Shown one piece after another: positions 50,460 through 59,953 of a DNA stretch of 64,000 bases. The stretch comes from UBA4427 sp046351135. GTDB taxonomy: Bacteria; Myxococcota_A; UBA9160; UBA4427. The translations under genes were made by a program, and so were the position numbers. The notes beneath the pieces were generated by a model. That model did no database searches. It saw only the letters and a list, made by a program, of their open reading frames with translations, and was not told where the DNA came from. The stretch spans positions 372,001-436,000 of the forward strand of contig JAXLZA010000003.1 in the NCBI GenBank assembly GCA_046351135.1, read 5' to 3'. How positions within the stretch are numbered: position 1 is the first letter of the stretch; the number at the start of each line of letters is the position of its first letter.

Positions 50460-52870
50460 CCCGCCCGCGCTTCCTTCGGCGCCGGCGCCGCCACGACCCG
50501 CCGTGCGAAGAGCGCGGCGATCTCCGCCTCCGCATAGCCGAGCTCGGCGAGCAGCGCGCGGGTGGCGTGGCCGGAAGGGTAGGCGCCGCCGAGGGGAGCG
50601 GGATGCGCGCTCACGAGCGGTGCGCCGTAGCGGCGGTAGGGGCCGATCTCGGAGTCCGGCACGTCGACGACGAGCCCCTCGGTGCGCGCCCAGTCCTGCT
50701 CGAAGAGCCAGCGGCGGGCCGGGCCGAGGTCGGCGCGCACGCAGGCGACGCCCCGCTTCGTCAGCCCCGCCTCGAGCGCGTCGGCGCCCTGCTTCGCGAA
50801 CGCCGCCGCGAGGACGTCCGCGAGGACGTCGGCGTTCGTGGTGCGCGCTGCCTCCGTCGCGAAGCGCGGATCGCGGGCGACGGCGTCGAGCTCGAGCGCG
50901 TCGCACAGTCGCGCGAAGTCCCGCGGCTGCGGGGCCGCGAGGAAGACCCAGCCCTCCGCCGTCGGATAGAGCCGGTAGAGCGGCCCGAATCCGCGCAGCT
51001 CGGCATCGACCTCGTGGCGCGGTGCGCCGCTGCCGGCGTCGACGCAGTCCGCCGACATCATCATCGCGTTCGAGAGCATCATGCGCGTCTCGAGCGCGAT
51101 CGCCTCGCCGGTCCGCGCCGCGTGGTAGAGCCCCGCGGCCGTCGCGGCCGCCGCCGTCACCGCGGAGTTGAAGTCGGGGTTCGCCTCGTTCGCGAGCTCG
51201 AGCCGCCGCGCGATGCGCGCGAACTCCGCGGCGTCGGGGACGACGTCGGCCGGCGGGGGACAGCCCGCCCCCGCCTGGGCCCACGCTCCGCCCGCCACGG
51301 CGCCGCCCGTCACGTGGAAGGCCGGCAGATCGCTCTTCGGACCGCGCGATCCGTAGGCGCCGTTATATAGATGGACGAGGCCCGGGTTGATCCGCTGCAG
51401 GGTCTCGAAGTCGATGCCCAGTCGCTCCGGGACCCCGGGCCGATAGCTGTGGAGCAGCGCATCCGCGCGGGCGACGAGGCGATGGACGATCTCCCGCGCC
51501 TCGGGCTGCTTGAGATCGAGGGCGAGGCTCTGCTTGCCCTGGACGAGCTTGTACGAGAAGGGCCCCGTCCCGCGCATCGGATCGCCTTCGAGGGGCTCGA
51601 GCTTGATGACCCGCGCCCCGAGCTCCGCGAGCCAGGTCGCCGCATAGGGCAGCGCGATCCACATGCCGAGCTCGATCACGGTGACGCCGGCGAGCAGCCC
51701 GGGACCGGGCGCAGCGACGGCCGCGCTCGCCCTCGCCGACGGGCGCGCCGACACACCCTCCGACCGGAAGCGCGCGGGCCCGACGCCGAGGCGGGGCGCG
51801 GGACCGCGGGGCGCGAGCGGGCGGGACGGCACGTCGAAGACCGGCCCGAGCTGGCGGGTGGCACCGCCCTCCGGACCCGGCAGCGCGACGACGTCGCCGA
51901 TCGCCTGGAACTGGGGATGATCGAGGGCCCCGCCCGGCGGCAGGAAGGGCTCGGCGGAGAGATTGCGCTCGGCGGCGAAGCGCTCGCGCCACTCGGCCCA
52001 GGTCCGCTCGGCGATCCGCGCCTGGACGCGCTCGCGGTTCGCGCGCTTCTGCGCGGCATCGGTCGCGGGCGACATCGACGCGAGGTAGTCGATCTCGCCC
52101 TCGAGGCCGAGCACGCGAAGGAAGTCCGCGAAGAGCGCCGGGCCGTTCTGCGCGAACTGGATCCAGACGCCGTCCTTCGTCCGCGCGATCGAATACGGCA
52201 GGAAGGGCACGTCCTCGAGGCGCAGCGGCGGCGGTCCACCCGGAGCCCAGCCGCCGAGGTCGTAGCTGGTCAGCGCGCGCACGAGGCTCGTCTCGACGAC
52301 CTGACCGCGACCGCCGTTGCGAAGCCGCTCGCGGAGCGCCGAGAAGACGCCGGTCAGAAGCGCCATCGCCGCGCCGTAGCTCGCGACCGGGGCCGCCGCG
52401 AAGACCGGTCGCTCACCGCCGGCCATCGTCGAGAACTCGAACATCCGCCCGCCGCGCGCCTGGACGACGCCGTCCCAGGCGGGCACGTCGCGGAAGGGCC
52501 CGAGCCGCCCGAAGCCGGTCACGCACGCCACCACGAGCTGAGGCGCCGCCGCCACGAGCGACTCGGGGATCAGCGACGCGCGCTCGAGGCTGCCGGCCTT
52601 GAGCCCGAGCAGCAGCACGTCCGCCTCGTCGAGCAGGGCATCGAGGCGCGCGCGCCCGCCCGGCGCCGCGACGTCCGCGACCTCGCTCTGCTTGCCGCGC
52701 CCCCACATCGCGAAGGCGCGCTCGCGGCGGAGCGGGCTCCCGCCCGGCGGCTCGAGCACGACGACGTCGGCCCCGGCGTCCGCGAGCGTCATGCCCGCGA
52801 GCGCGACCGCGACGCTCGAGCCGAGCTCGACGACCTTGAGCCCGTCTGCGATCCCCGAGCGTCCGGTCAT
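50456..52870 (-). CDS. Tandem-domain CaiB/BaiF family CoA transferase
   Basis: An 804-residue protein made of two family III CoA-transferase units. Unit 1 (1 to about 370) has LKVVELGSSVAVALAGMTLADAGADVV and RNGGRGQVVETSL; unit 2 (about 385-804) repeats the pattern (VTVIELGMWIALPYAATWLAELGARVIKLEP, GKQSLALDLKQ). Single units are about 400 residues and dimerise; here a Pro/Ala linker joins them, so the chain could fold as an intramolecular dimer. Unit 2 keeps more of the classical motifs. These enzymes move CoA between carboxylic acids to activate substrates for degradation. GAGGAG precedes the ATG; the amidohydrolase gene lies 12 bp downstream on the minus strand, so the two are likely one operon. 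Confidence 0.85.
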   Translation of the reverse strand: MTGRSGIADGLKVVELGSSVAVALAGMTLADAGADVVVLEPPGGSPLRRERAFAMWGRGKQSEVADVAAPGGRARLDALLDEADVLLLGLKAGSLERASLIPESLVAAAPQLVVACVTGFGRLGPFRDVPAWDGVVQARGGRMFEFSTMAGGERPVFAAAPVASYGAAMALLTGVFSALRERLRNGGRGQVVETSLVRALTSYDLGGWAPGGPPPLRLEDVPFLPYSIARTKDGVWIQFAQNGPALFADFLRVLGLEGEIDYLASMSPATDAAQKRANRERVQARIAERTWAEWRERFAAERNLSAEPFLPPGGALDHPQFQAIGDVVALPGPEGGATRQLGPVFDVPSRPLAPRGPAPRLGVGPARFRSEGVSARPSARASAAVAAPGPGLLAGVTVIELGMWIALPYAATWLAELGARVIKLEPLEGDPMRGTGPFSYKLVQGKQSLALDLKQPEAREIVHRLVARADALLHSYRPGVPERLGIDFETLQRINPGLVHLYNGAYGSRGPKSDLPAFHVTGGAVAGGAWAQAGAGCPPPADVVPDAAEFARIARRLELANEANPDFNSAVTAAAATAAGLYHAARTGEAIALETRMMLSNAMMMSADCVDAGSGAPRHEVDAELRGFGPLYRLYPTAEGWVFLAAPQPRDFARLCDALELDAVARDPRFATEAARTTNADVLADVLAAAFAKQGADALEAGLTKRGVACVRADLGPARRWLFEQDWARTEGLVVDVPDSEIGPYRRYGAPLVSAHPAPLGGAYPSGHATRALLAELGYAEAEIAALFARRVVAAPAPKEARAG

Positions 52871-52882
52871 CGTCGGCTCCTC

Positions 52883-54043
52883 TTACGCGGCCGGCGTCTC
52901 GGTGATCTTCGCGTTCGGGTCGAGCCCGAGATGGTTGCAGATGTTCTCGACGAGGATCTTGCGGCGGAGCTTCTCGTCGATCCCGCCGAAGGTCTTCCGG
53001 AGGTATTCCTTCGAGTTCGGGTAGGTCCCGACCGAGTGGGGGAAGTCGCTGCCCCAGACGAGCTGATCGAGCGGGAACAGATGACCCATCTGCAGGATCT
53101 GGGCGTCGCCGACCATGCCGAAGAGGGCGTGGTCGAGGACGTACTGCGAGGGCTCCTTCGGGAGCTCGACGTTGAACCAGTCGTTGAACTCGTGGTAGTT
53201 GCGATCGAGATAGAAGAGCATGGCCGGCAGGTAGCAGCAGTTCAGCTCGGCGAAGTAGAACTTCAGCGACGGGAAGCGATCGAAGACGCCGTGCACGATC
53301 ATCTGCGCCATCGTGGCCGCGGGCGCCATCGGCGTGTGCTGCGTCATCGCGGCCTCGGCCGACCACTGCGAGGTGTCGGCGCGCGGATCGCCGCGCCAGA
53401 CCTCACCGCCGAAGTTGAGATGCGGCGAGAGGGCCATGCCGAGGTCGAGGGCCGTCCGCCAGAACTGGTCGTCCTCCGGCTTCGGCCCGCCGCTCCCGTT
53501 CGGATACTTCTGGAGCTGCACCGACTTGAAGCCCATCGCATGGGCCCGCTTGAGCTCGCCGAGCGCCTGGTCGAGGCCGCGGACGGGGATCAGCGCGTTG
53601 GGGATCAGGCGGTCGGGGGCGACGGCGCAGTACTCCTCGAGCTGCCAGGTGTTGTAGGCCTGGACGATCGACAGATAGATGTCCCGATCCCCGATGTACT
53701 CGATGAAGCGGGCGACGAAGACCGGGGCGAACAGGATCTCCGCGTCGATGCCGTCGAGATCCTGCTCGCGCAGGCGCTGCTTGCCGTCGCCGGCGCCCTC
53801 CCGCGGCGAGCCGTCCTCGTTGAAGTAGCTGGCGTTCGCGAACTTGACCGGCCCGCGGCCCTTGATGTTCTGGCCGTTGTGGAGCATCGGCTGGCCCTCG
53901 ACCAGCCAGCCGTCGGCCCCGTTCTCGAGGCGGATCAGGCGCGGCGCGCGATCGCGGTACTTCGCGGGGACGTACTTGACCCAGCCCTCGGGCGGCGTCT
54001 CGATGTGGCCGTCTCCGGAGATGACTCGATAGGTGCGGGACAT
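52883..54043 (-). CDS. Amidohydrolase-2 family metal-dependent hydrolase
   Basis: A 386-residue TIM-barrel metal-dependent hydrolase or decarboxylase. Metal positions appear in VISGDGHIETPPEGW near the N-terminus, LSPHLNFGG, and WGSDFPHSVGTYPNS toward the end; NICNHLGLDP closes the barrel. AAAGGAACG precedes the ATG MSRTYRV, and the 27 residues encoded upstream are Arg-rich and not family-like. Adjacent to the tandem CoA transferase (12 bp), suggesting a shared degradation route in which the acid or its CoA ester is later hydrolysed or decarboxylated. Distant paralogue of the gene at 20866. Confidence 0.82.
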   Translation of the reverse strand: MSRTYRVISGDGHIETPPEGWVKYVPAKYRDRAPRLIRLENGADGWLVEGQPMLHNGQNIKGRGPVKFANASYFNEDGSPREGAGDGKQRLREQDLDGIDAEILFAPVFVARFIEYIGDRDIYLSIVQAYNTWQLEEYCAVAPDRLIPNALIPVRGLDQALGELKRAHAMGFKSVQLQKYPNGSGGPKPEDDQFWRTALDLGMALSPHLNFGGEVWRGDPRADTSQWSAEAAMTQHTPMAPAATMAQMIVHGVFDRFPSLKFYFAELNCCYLPAMLFYLDRNYHEFNDWFNVELPKEPSQYVLDHALFGMVGDAQILQMGHLFPLDQLVWGSDFPHSVGTYPNSKEYLRKTFGGIDEKLRRKILVENICNHLGLDPNAKITETPAA

Positions 54044-54232
54044 GGGGGCGTTCCTTTGTTCCCTGGACGATCGACGCACGATCGCCGAGCGAGGGCGATG
54101 AGTCCGCGTTCCGAGACCGGGCACTCCGGGAGCGGGGTCGGGACCGAGTCCATGGTGCGCGGGTTGCTGCCCGGTTTCAAGCGGTCACCGGATCCGGGGT
54201 CGGTCGACCCTCACGCTCCGCTCCCCGACGGG

Positions 54233-54327
54233 GTGACGTCCGTGCACCCGACGTCACTCGCCGCGAGTCCGAGGAAACCCTCGACCCGCCTGCGACGACG
54301 CGACCTCGGACACCGACCCGACGTCAC
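54233..54327. repeat. Cluster of GTGACGT/ACGTCAC elements
   Basis: GTGACGT (54233-54239) and ACGTCAC (54251-54257) form a 7-bp inverted repeat with 11-base spacer that itself contains GTGCAC. The 11-mer CCCGACGTCAC recurs at 54247-54257 and 54317-54327, 70 bp apart. Possible binding sites for a dimeric regulator. Confidence 0.5.
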
Positions 54328-54475
54328 CGCAGACGCGAGCCGATCGCGAACCGAAGTCCTTCGACTTCGCCCGTGGACGCATCGCGCGGCCACCGACCTC
54401 GCCGCGTCCTTCGCGCGTCATCGACACGCCGTCTCTACGATGCGCACGCGGAGCGAAGCACGGGAACGACTCAAC

Positions 54476-54509
54476 CCGATCGGACGGCCGTCCGATCGGA
54501 GGTTATAAT
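54476..54509 (+). promoter_or_regulatory. 24-bp perfect palindrome plus TATAAT: probable operator-promoter
   Basis: Positions 54476-54499 are a perfect palindrome (half-site CCGATCGGACGG). Five bases later TATAAT (54504-54509) matches the -10 consensus exactly, a rarity in this GC-rich DNA. The palindrome covers the -35 zone, so a bound dimer would block or recruit RNA polymerase. The next plus-strand gene is the outer-membrane factor at 54806. Confidence 0.65.
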
Positions 54510-54805
54510 GCGGCCGCCGTGAGGCTGGAGCTCCCGACCTCGCGCGGCTCGTCGATGATCCGCGCCGACCCACGGTCGATCGGGTGATGATGCATGCAGA
54601 TGGCTTCGGCAGTCCTGCAGGATCGACGCGATCGGATCGGCCCTTCATCCGCCGGTGTCTTCCGCTCCGGGACCCGGATCGGCTCCCCGAACATGCCCCT
54701 TCCCGACGACGCGCCAGGCGGTCTCGCGACCGCGATTCCGAGGCCCCGGCGCGACGAGCAGGACACGCGCCCGAGAACCCTTGCGGAGTACGGTGAAACC
54801 GGATC

Positions 54806-56317
54806 ATGCCGATGACGAAGATCCCGACGCTTTCCGTTTCGATCGCAATCGCATGTCTCTCCCTGGGCCTCCAGGGCTGCGCCGAGCTGCCCTTCGCAGT
54901 CCCGCCCCAGAATCCCCTCGCGAAGCAGCTCGCCGCGCAGCCGCCCGCGATTCCCGGCGAGTACCCGCGAGTCGACGCCGGGGCGAGCTCCGGGGCGACC
55001 GAATGGCAGGAGTTCTTCAAGGAGGAAGGGCTCGTCTCGCTCATCGACTCCGCGCTGCACAACAACCAGGAGCTCAACATCCTGCTGCAGGAGATCGAGA
55101 TCGCGAAGGCCGAGGTCCTGCGGCGGAAGGGCGCCTACCTGCCGTTCATCACGCTCGGAACGGGGGCCGGCGCCGAGAAGGTCGGGGACTACACCCGCAA
55201 CGGCGCGGTCGAGGACAACCTCGACGTCAAGAACGGCCGGAAGTTCCCGGAGCCCCTGGGCGACTTCCGATTCGCGGCGGAGTTCTCCTGGGAGATCGAC
55301 GTCTGGAGGAAGCTGCGCAACGAGAAGAAGGCCGCCACGATGCGCTTCCTCGCCACGCGCGAGGGCCGGAACTTCATGATCACCAACCTCGTCGCCGAGA
55401 TCGCCGGCTCGTACTACGAGCTGATGGCGCTCGACAACCAGGCGAAGATCCTGACCCAGATGATCGACGTCCAGCAGAACGCGCTGGAGATGATCCGCTA
55501 CGAGAAGCAGGCCGCGCGGGTCACCGAGCTCGCCGTCCAGCGTTTCGTCGCCGAGGTCGCCAAGAACAAGAGCCGCCTCTATCTGGTCAATCAGCAGATC
55601 ATCGTCACCGAGAACCGCATCAACTTCCTCGCCGGACGCTATCCCCAGCCGATCGCGCGCCCCTCCGACCGATTCGAGGGCCTCGCGCTCGATCCGGTCC
55701 ATCCCGGCTCGCCGGCCGACCTCCTGAGCAACCGCCCCGACGTCCGGCAGGCGGAGCTCGAGCTCGTCGCCGCGAAGCTCGACGTGAAGGCAGCCCGGGC
55801 GCGCTTCTATCCGCGCCTCGATCTCGCCGCCGCGGTCGGCTTCGAGTCCTACGCCCTGACCTCCCTCTTCACCGCCCCGGAGTCGCTGCTCTACAACGTC
55901 GCGTCCGAGCTGATGGTGCCGCTCATCAACAAGAGCCAGATCCGGGCCGCCTACAATGGGGCCAGCGCCCAGCAGATCGCGGCCATCTACCGCTACCAGC
56001 AGGTCGTGCTCAACGCCTACGTCGAGGTCCTGAACCAGCTCTCGCAGATCAACAACATCAATCAGAGCTACGACCTGAAGGCCCAGCAGGTCTCGGCCCT
56101 GTCGCGGGCCATCGACGTCTCGATCCTCCTCTTCAAGACGGCGCGCGCGGACTACGCCGAGGTCCTCCTCACCCAGCGCGATGCCCTCGAGTCGAGGATC
56201 GAGCTCGTCGATCTCAAGCAGCAGCAGGCCAACGCGCTCGTCCGGGCCTATCGGGCGCTGGGCGGCGGCTTCACCCACGGCCCGGTCGATCCCGAAGGCG
56301 ACGCGCCCTCGATCTGA
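54806..56317 (+). CDS. Outer-membrane efflux lipoprotein (OprM/NodT family)
   Basis: A 503-residue outer-membrane factor that would form the TolC-like exit duct of a tripartite pump. Lipoprotein signal LSLGLQGC (acylated Cys at about 25); two repeated helical-barrel halves each with the OEP pattern (ALHNNQELNILLQEIEIAKAEV; SNRPDVRQAELELVAAKLDVKAARA) and KTARADYAEVLLTQRDAL near the end. Two in-frame ATGs, MPMTKIP and MTKIP, are both possible. It lies convergent to, not within, the adaptor-RND operon (63 bp between stop codons), so it must be expressed separately, probably from the promoter at 54504. Confidence 0.87.
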   Translation: MPMTKIPTLSVSIAIACLSLGLQGCAELPFAVPPQNPLAKQLAAQPPAIPGEYPRVDAGASSGATEWQEFFKEEGLVSLIDSALHNNQELNILLQEIEIAKAEVLRRKGAYLPFITLGTGAGAEKVGDYTRNGAVEDNLDVKNGRKFPEPLGDFRFAAEFSWEIDVWRKLRNEKKAATMRFLATREGRNFMITNLVAEIAGSYYELMALDNQAKILTQMIDVQQNALEMIRYEKQAARVTELAVQRFVAEVAKNKSRLYLVNQQIIVTENRINFLAGRYPQPIARPSDRFEGLALDPVHPGSPADLLSNRPDVRQAELELVAAKLDVKAARARFYPRLDLAAAVGFESYALTSLFTAPESLLYNVASELMVPLINKSQIRAAYNGASAQQIAAIYRYQQVVLNAYVEVLNQLSQINNINQSYDLKAQQVSALSRAIDVSILLFKTARADYAEVLLTQRDALESRIELVDLKQQQANALVRAYRALGGGFTHGPVDPEGDAPSI

Positions 56318-56380
56318 CGCCCGTCCCCGACCGCGTCCGCGCCCTCTCCCTCGCCCCGACGACGGCAGCGTCCGCCCCGC

Positions 56381-59300
56381 CTAGTCGTCTTCGTGGGGCT
56401 CTTCCAGGTATTTGATTCGAGGCGTGTCCTCGCTGAGCGGGAGATCCGTCTCGTCGCGGAGGAGCTTCTTCCCGTCGGAGATGCGGGCGAAGAGATAGTA
56501 GAGACCGGGGATCACGACGACACCGATCAGCGTGCCGAAGAGCATGCCGCCGATGCCGGTGATGCCGATGGTCCGGTTGCCGATGGAGCCCGCGCCCTTG
56601 GCGACGGCGAGCGGAACGAGCCCGGCGACGAAGGCGAACGACGTCATCTGGATCGGGCGGAAGCGCAGCTTGCCGCCCTCGATGGCGGATTCCACGAGCG
56701 ATGCCCCCTCGCGCCGGCGCTGGACGGCGAACTCGACGATCAGGATCGCGTTCTTCCCCAGCAGGCCGACGAGCATGATCAGGCCGAGCTGCGCCCAGAC
56801 GTCGTTGGCGAGACCCGCGGCCTGCAGGAACAGGAACGAGCCGAAGATCCCGATCGGCAGCGAGGCGATCACGGCGAGGGGCAGGAGGAAGCTCTCGTAC
56901 TGGCCGACGAGCACCAGGTAGACGAAGACGACGACGACGAGGAAGATCGAGAGGGCCGCGTTTCCCTTGCGCGACTCGTCCCACGACAGACCTTCCCACC
57001 CGAGGTCGTAGCCGCGCGGGAGCGTCGCCTCGGCGACTTCCCGCACCGCCTCGAGCGCCTGCCCCGTCGAGTAGCCCCGCGCCGGGACGAGCTGGATCGC
57101 GGCCGACGGATACAGGTTGTAGCGGGTGATCTCGTTCAGGCCCTGCTTCTTCTTCAGCTGCATGAACGACGAGTACGGGACCATCTCCCCGTCCTCGTTC
57201 TGGACGAACAGGTCATCGAGATCCTTCGGCATGCGCCGGAACTCGGGCCACGCCTGGACGTAGACCTTGTAGAACTGATTGAACCGGACGAAGCCCTGCT
57301 CGAACGTGCTGCCGATCAGGATGTTGAGATTCGTCAGCGCCTTCTCGATCGACACGCCCTTCTGCATCGCGACGTCGTTGTTGATGACGAGCTCGTACTG
57401 CGGATAGTCGGAGGCGTAGAACGTGAACAGGTTGGACACCTCCTCCCGCTTGGCCAGGGCCGCCATGAACTCGTTCGTGATGTCGCCGAGCCGCTTGTAG
57501 TCGGGGGTGCTCGACTGGGTCTGGTCGAGCACGCGCAGCGCGATGCCGCCTGCCGCACCGAAGCCCGGGATCGCCGGAGGCTCGAAGAACTCGAGCTTGA
57601 TGTCGGTGATGACGCGCGTCTTCTCCTCGAGCTCTTCGATGATCTCGCGTGCGGTCTTCTCGCGCTCGGACCAGTCGCGGAGATTGATGATGGCCGTGCC
57701 CGCGTTCGAGCCCCGCCCCTCCGTGAGGACCTCGTAGCCGGCGACGGAGGTGACCGAGCTGATGCCGTCGATCGTCTTGGCGATCCGCTCGAGCTCCTGC
57801 GACTTGTCGTTCGTGTACTCGAGCGTCGAGCCGGGCGGCGTCTGGATGACCGCGTAGATGATCCCCTGGTCCTCGCCGGGAATGAAGCCGCTCGGGAGGA
57901 ACTCGCTCGTCGCGAGGATGCCGAACGCGAACGCCCCGACGACGCCGAGGGTCACCGCCCGCCGGACCACGATCGGACTGACCAGCCGGCCCGCGTAGAA
58001 CTCGGTGAACCGGTCGACGCCGCGGCTGAAGGGCTTCTGCACGAAGGGGACGCCGAGGAGCAGGAAGCCGAGGGGGCCCCACAGCTCGTAGGCGATGTAG
58101 ACGAGGCCCGCGAGGAACGGCGCCCCGAGCAGGGCGTAGAGCGCCAGCCGCTTCCCGCCGAGCGTGCGGAGCTGCGCGAGGCGCGCCTTCAGCTCGCTCG
58201 CGGGACCGTGCCCCTCGTGTCCGCTCGCGTCCCCGTCGCCGTGCCCGTGCTCGTGGGGCTTCAGGATCATCGCGCAGAGGACGGGGGTCAGCGTCAGGGC
58301 GACGATGCCGGACAGGATGATGGTCGAGGCCATCGTCACGCCGAACTGGCGGTAGAAGACGCCGACGGGGCCCGGGACGAAGGTGACCGGCACGAACACC
58401 GCGGTCATGACGAGGGTGATGGCGATGATCGCGCCGCTGATCTCCTGGAGGACCTCCATGGTCGCGCGGTACGGCGACTGACCGGTCGCCGCCATCTTGG
58501 CGTGGACCGCCTCGACCACGACGATGGCGTCGTCGACGACGACCCCGATCGCCAGGACCATCGCGAACAGCGTGATCAGATTGATCGAGAAGCCCATCAG
58601 CGAGAGGATGAAGAAGCTGCCGATCAGCGAGACCGGCACCGCCAGGGTCGGGATGATCGTCGACCGCAGATCGCCGAGGAACATGAAGACGACGAGGGAG
58701 ACCAGGATGAACGCTTCGAGCAGGGTATGGAGGACCTTCTCGATCGACGCGTCGACGAACCGCGACACGTCGTAGGCGATCTGGTAGTCCATCCCGGGCG
58801 GGAACGACTGCTTGAGCTCCTCGAGCGTCGCCTTGACCTCCTCGATGATCTCGGCGGCGTTCGAGCCGGGGGCCTGCTTCAGGACGATCGACGCCGCGGG
58901 GTGACCGTCGACGTCCGAGTAGATGTCGAAGAACTGCGAGCCGAGCTCGATGCCGGCGTGCTGCCGGACGCGCGTGCTCCCCTTCCGGGCCGCCTCTGCC
59001 GTCGCCTGCCCGGGCTCACCCTCCGCCTTCCCCGCCGCCGCGTCCGGGGGCGGCGGATCCACCGACGCCTGCCAGGTCGGGGGCTCGTGATGGTCGCCGG
59101 GAGGCACGCACACGTCCTTCAGGCGGAGGATCTCGCCGTTCGGCAGCGCGCGCAGGATGATCTCCGCGTACTGCTCGGGCTCGGTGTACCGCCCGATGTA
59201 GGTCAGCACGTACTCCTTCGACTGCGAGGTCATGCCGGTGGCCTGACCGAGGCGGCCGGGCGAGCCGATCATGCTCTGCTGCGCGAGCGCCTCCATCACG

Positions 59301-59908
59301 TCCTCGACGGAGATCTTGTACGCGCGCATGCGCTCCGGGTTCAGCCAGACGCGCATCGCGAAGGTGCGGTTGCCGAGGTTGCGCGGGATGCCCATGCCCT
59401 TGATGCGCTTCAGCACGGGCATGATGTAGACGTTCGCGTAGTTGAAGAGGTCCTTCTGGTCGGTGTCCGGGTCCGTGCTGTAGAGGTTCAGGTACATCAA
59501 CATGCTGGGCACGACCTGGCTGACCAGGATGCCCTCGCGCACGACGAGGGGTGGGAGCCGGCTCAACATCAGGTTGACCCGGTTCTGCACGTTGACGACG
59601 TTGATGTCCGGATCGGTCCCGGGCTCGAAGAAGATCGCGATCGTCGCCTCGCCGGCGCTCGTCGCGGAGGAGACCATGTACCGCATGTTCTGGACGCCGT
59701 TGATCGACTGCTCGAGCGGGACCAGGACGGCGTCGACGAGCACGTTGGCGCTCGCGCCCGAGTAGGCGATCTGGACGTAGACGGTCGGGGGTGCGACGTC
59801 GGGGAACTGTGCGATCGGGAGGCTCGTGATCCCGAGGGTTCCCAGGAACACGATGATGATCGAGAGCACGATCGCGAGGGCGGGCCGGATGAGGATCTTC
59901 GTGAACAT
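56381..59908 (-). CDS. RND efflux pump permease (HAE1/AcrB type) with His-rich loop
   Basis: A 1175-residue inner-membrane proton-driven efflux permease; AcrB is about 1050. The proton-relay residues Asp459-Asp460 (GVVVDDAIV) and Lys1052 (GLLGKNAIL) are present, and two periplasmic porter halves flank them. Two insertions explain the extra length: residues 267-316 in the first porter region, Pro/Ala/Glu-rich, and residues 549-625 after helix 6, which begin with a His/Gly/Asp-rich stretch (HEHGHGDGDASGHEGHG) and add about two hydrophobic segments. The His-rich loop faces the cytoplasm by topology and could bind metal. It follows the adaptor gene by 45 bp. Confidence 0.9.
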   Translation of the reverse strand: MFTKILIRPALAIVLSIIIVFLGTLGITSLPIAQFPDVAPPTVYVQIAYSGASANVLVDAVLVPLEQSINGVQNMRYMVSSATSAGEATIAIFFEPGTDPDINVVNVQNRVNLMLSRLPPLVVREGILVSQVVPSMLMYLNLYSTDPDTDQKDLFNYANVYIMPVLKRIKGMGIPRNLGNRTFAMRVWLNPERMRAYKISVEDVMEALAQQSMIGSPGRLGQATGMTSQSKEYVLTYIGRYTEPEQYAEIILRALPNGEILRLKDVCVPPGDHHEPPTWQASVDPPPPDAAAGKAEGEPGQATAEAARKGSTRVRQHAGIELGSQFFDIYSDVDGHPAASIVLKQAPGSNAAEIIEEVKATLEELKQSFPPGMDYQIAYDVSRFVDASIEKVLHTLLEAFILVSLVVFMFLGDLRSTIIPTLAVPVSLIGSFFILSLMGFSINLITLFAMVLAIGVVVDDAIVVVEAVHAKMAATGQSPYRATMEVLQEISGAIIAITLVMTAVFVPVTFVPGPVGVFYRQFGVTMASTIILSGIVALTLTPVLCAMILKPHEHGHGDGDASGHEGHGPASELKARLAQLRTLGGKRLALYALLGAPFLAGLVYIAYELWGPLGFLLLGVPFVQKPFSRGVDRFTEFYAGRLVSPIVVRRAVTLGVVGAFAFGILATSEFLPSGFIPGEDQGIIYAVIQTPPGSTLEYTNDKSQELERIAKTIDGISSVTSVAGYEVLTEGRGSNAGTAIINLRDWSEREKTAREIIEELEEKTRVITDIKLEFFEPPAIPGFGAAGGIALRVLDQTQSSTPDYKRLGDITNEFMAALAKREEVSNLFTFYASDYPQYELVINNDVAMQKGVSIEKALTNLNILIGSTFEQGFVRFNQFYKVYVQAWPEFRRMPKDLDDLFVQNEDGEMVPYSSFMQLKKKQGLNEITRYNLYPSAAIQLVPARGYSTGQALEAVREVAEATLPRGYDLGWEGLSWDESRKGNAALSIFLVVVVFVYLVLVGQYESFLLPLAVIASLPIGIFGSFLFLQAAGLANDVWAQLGLIMLVGLLGKNAILIVEFAVQRRREGASLVESAIEGGKLRFRPIQMTSFAFVAGLVPLAVAKGAGSIGNRTIGITGIGGMLFGTLIGVVVIPGLYYLFARISDGKKLLRDETDLPLSEDTPRIKYLEEPHEDD

Positions 59909-59953
59909 GGTCGCCCCACCAGAGAAATGCGGCTCGCGAAGGACTCCGCTCGC

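Larger units (their letters stand above)
54044..54805. other. Large gene-free divergent control region
   Basis: This 762-bp gap separates the minus-strand amidohydrolase operon from the plus-strand outer-membrane factor gene. It holds three ACGTCAC elements (54233-54327), a perfect 24-bp palindrome with a consensus TATAAT beside it (54476-54509), and then about 290 bp of leader before the ATG at 54806. Short open frames in the leader show no family likeness. A small RNA or a regulatory leader is possible. Confidence 0.55.

Noticed and set aside
54519..54590. Short GTG-started peptide of about 22 codons just after the TATAAT at 54504
   Set aside because: No ribosome-binding site and no recognisable sequence; chance frames of this length are common.
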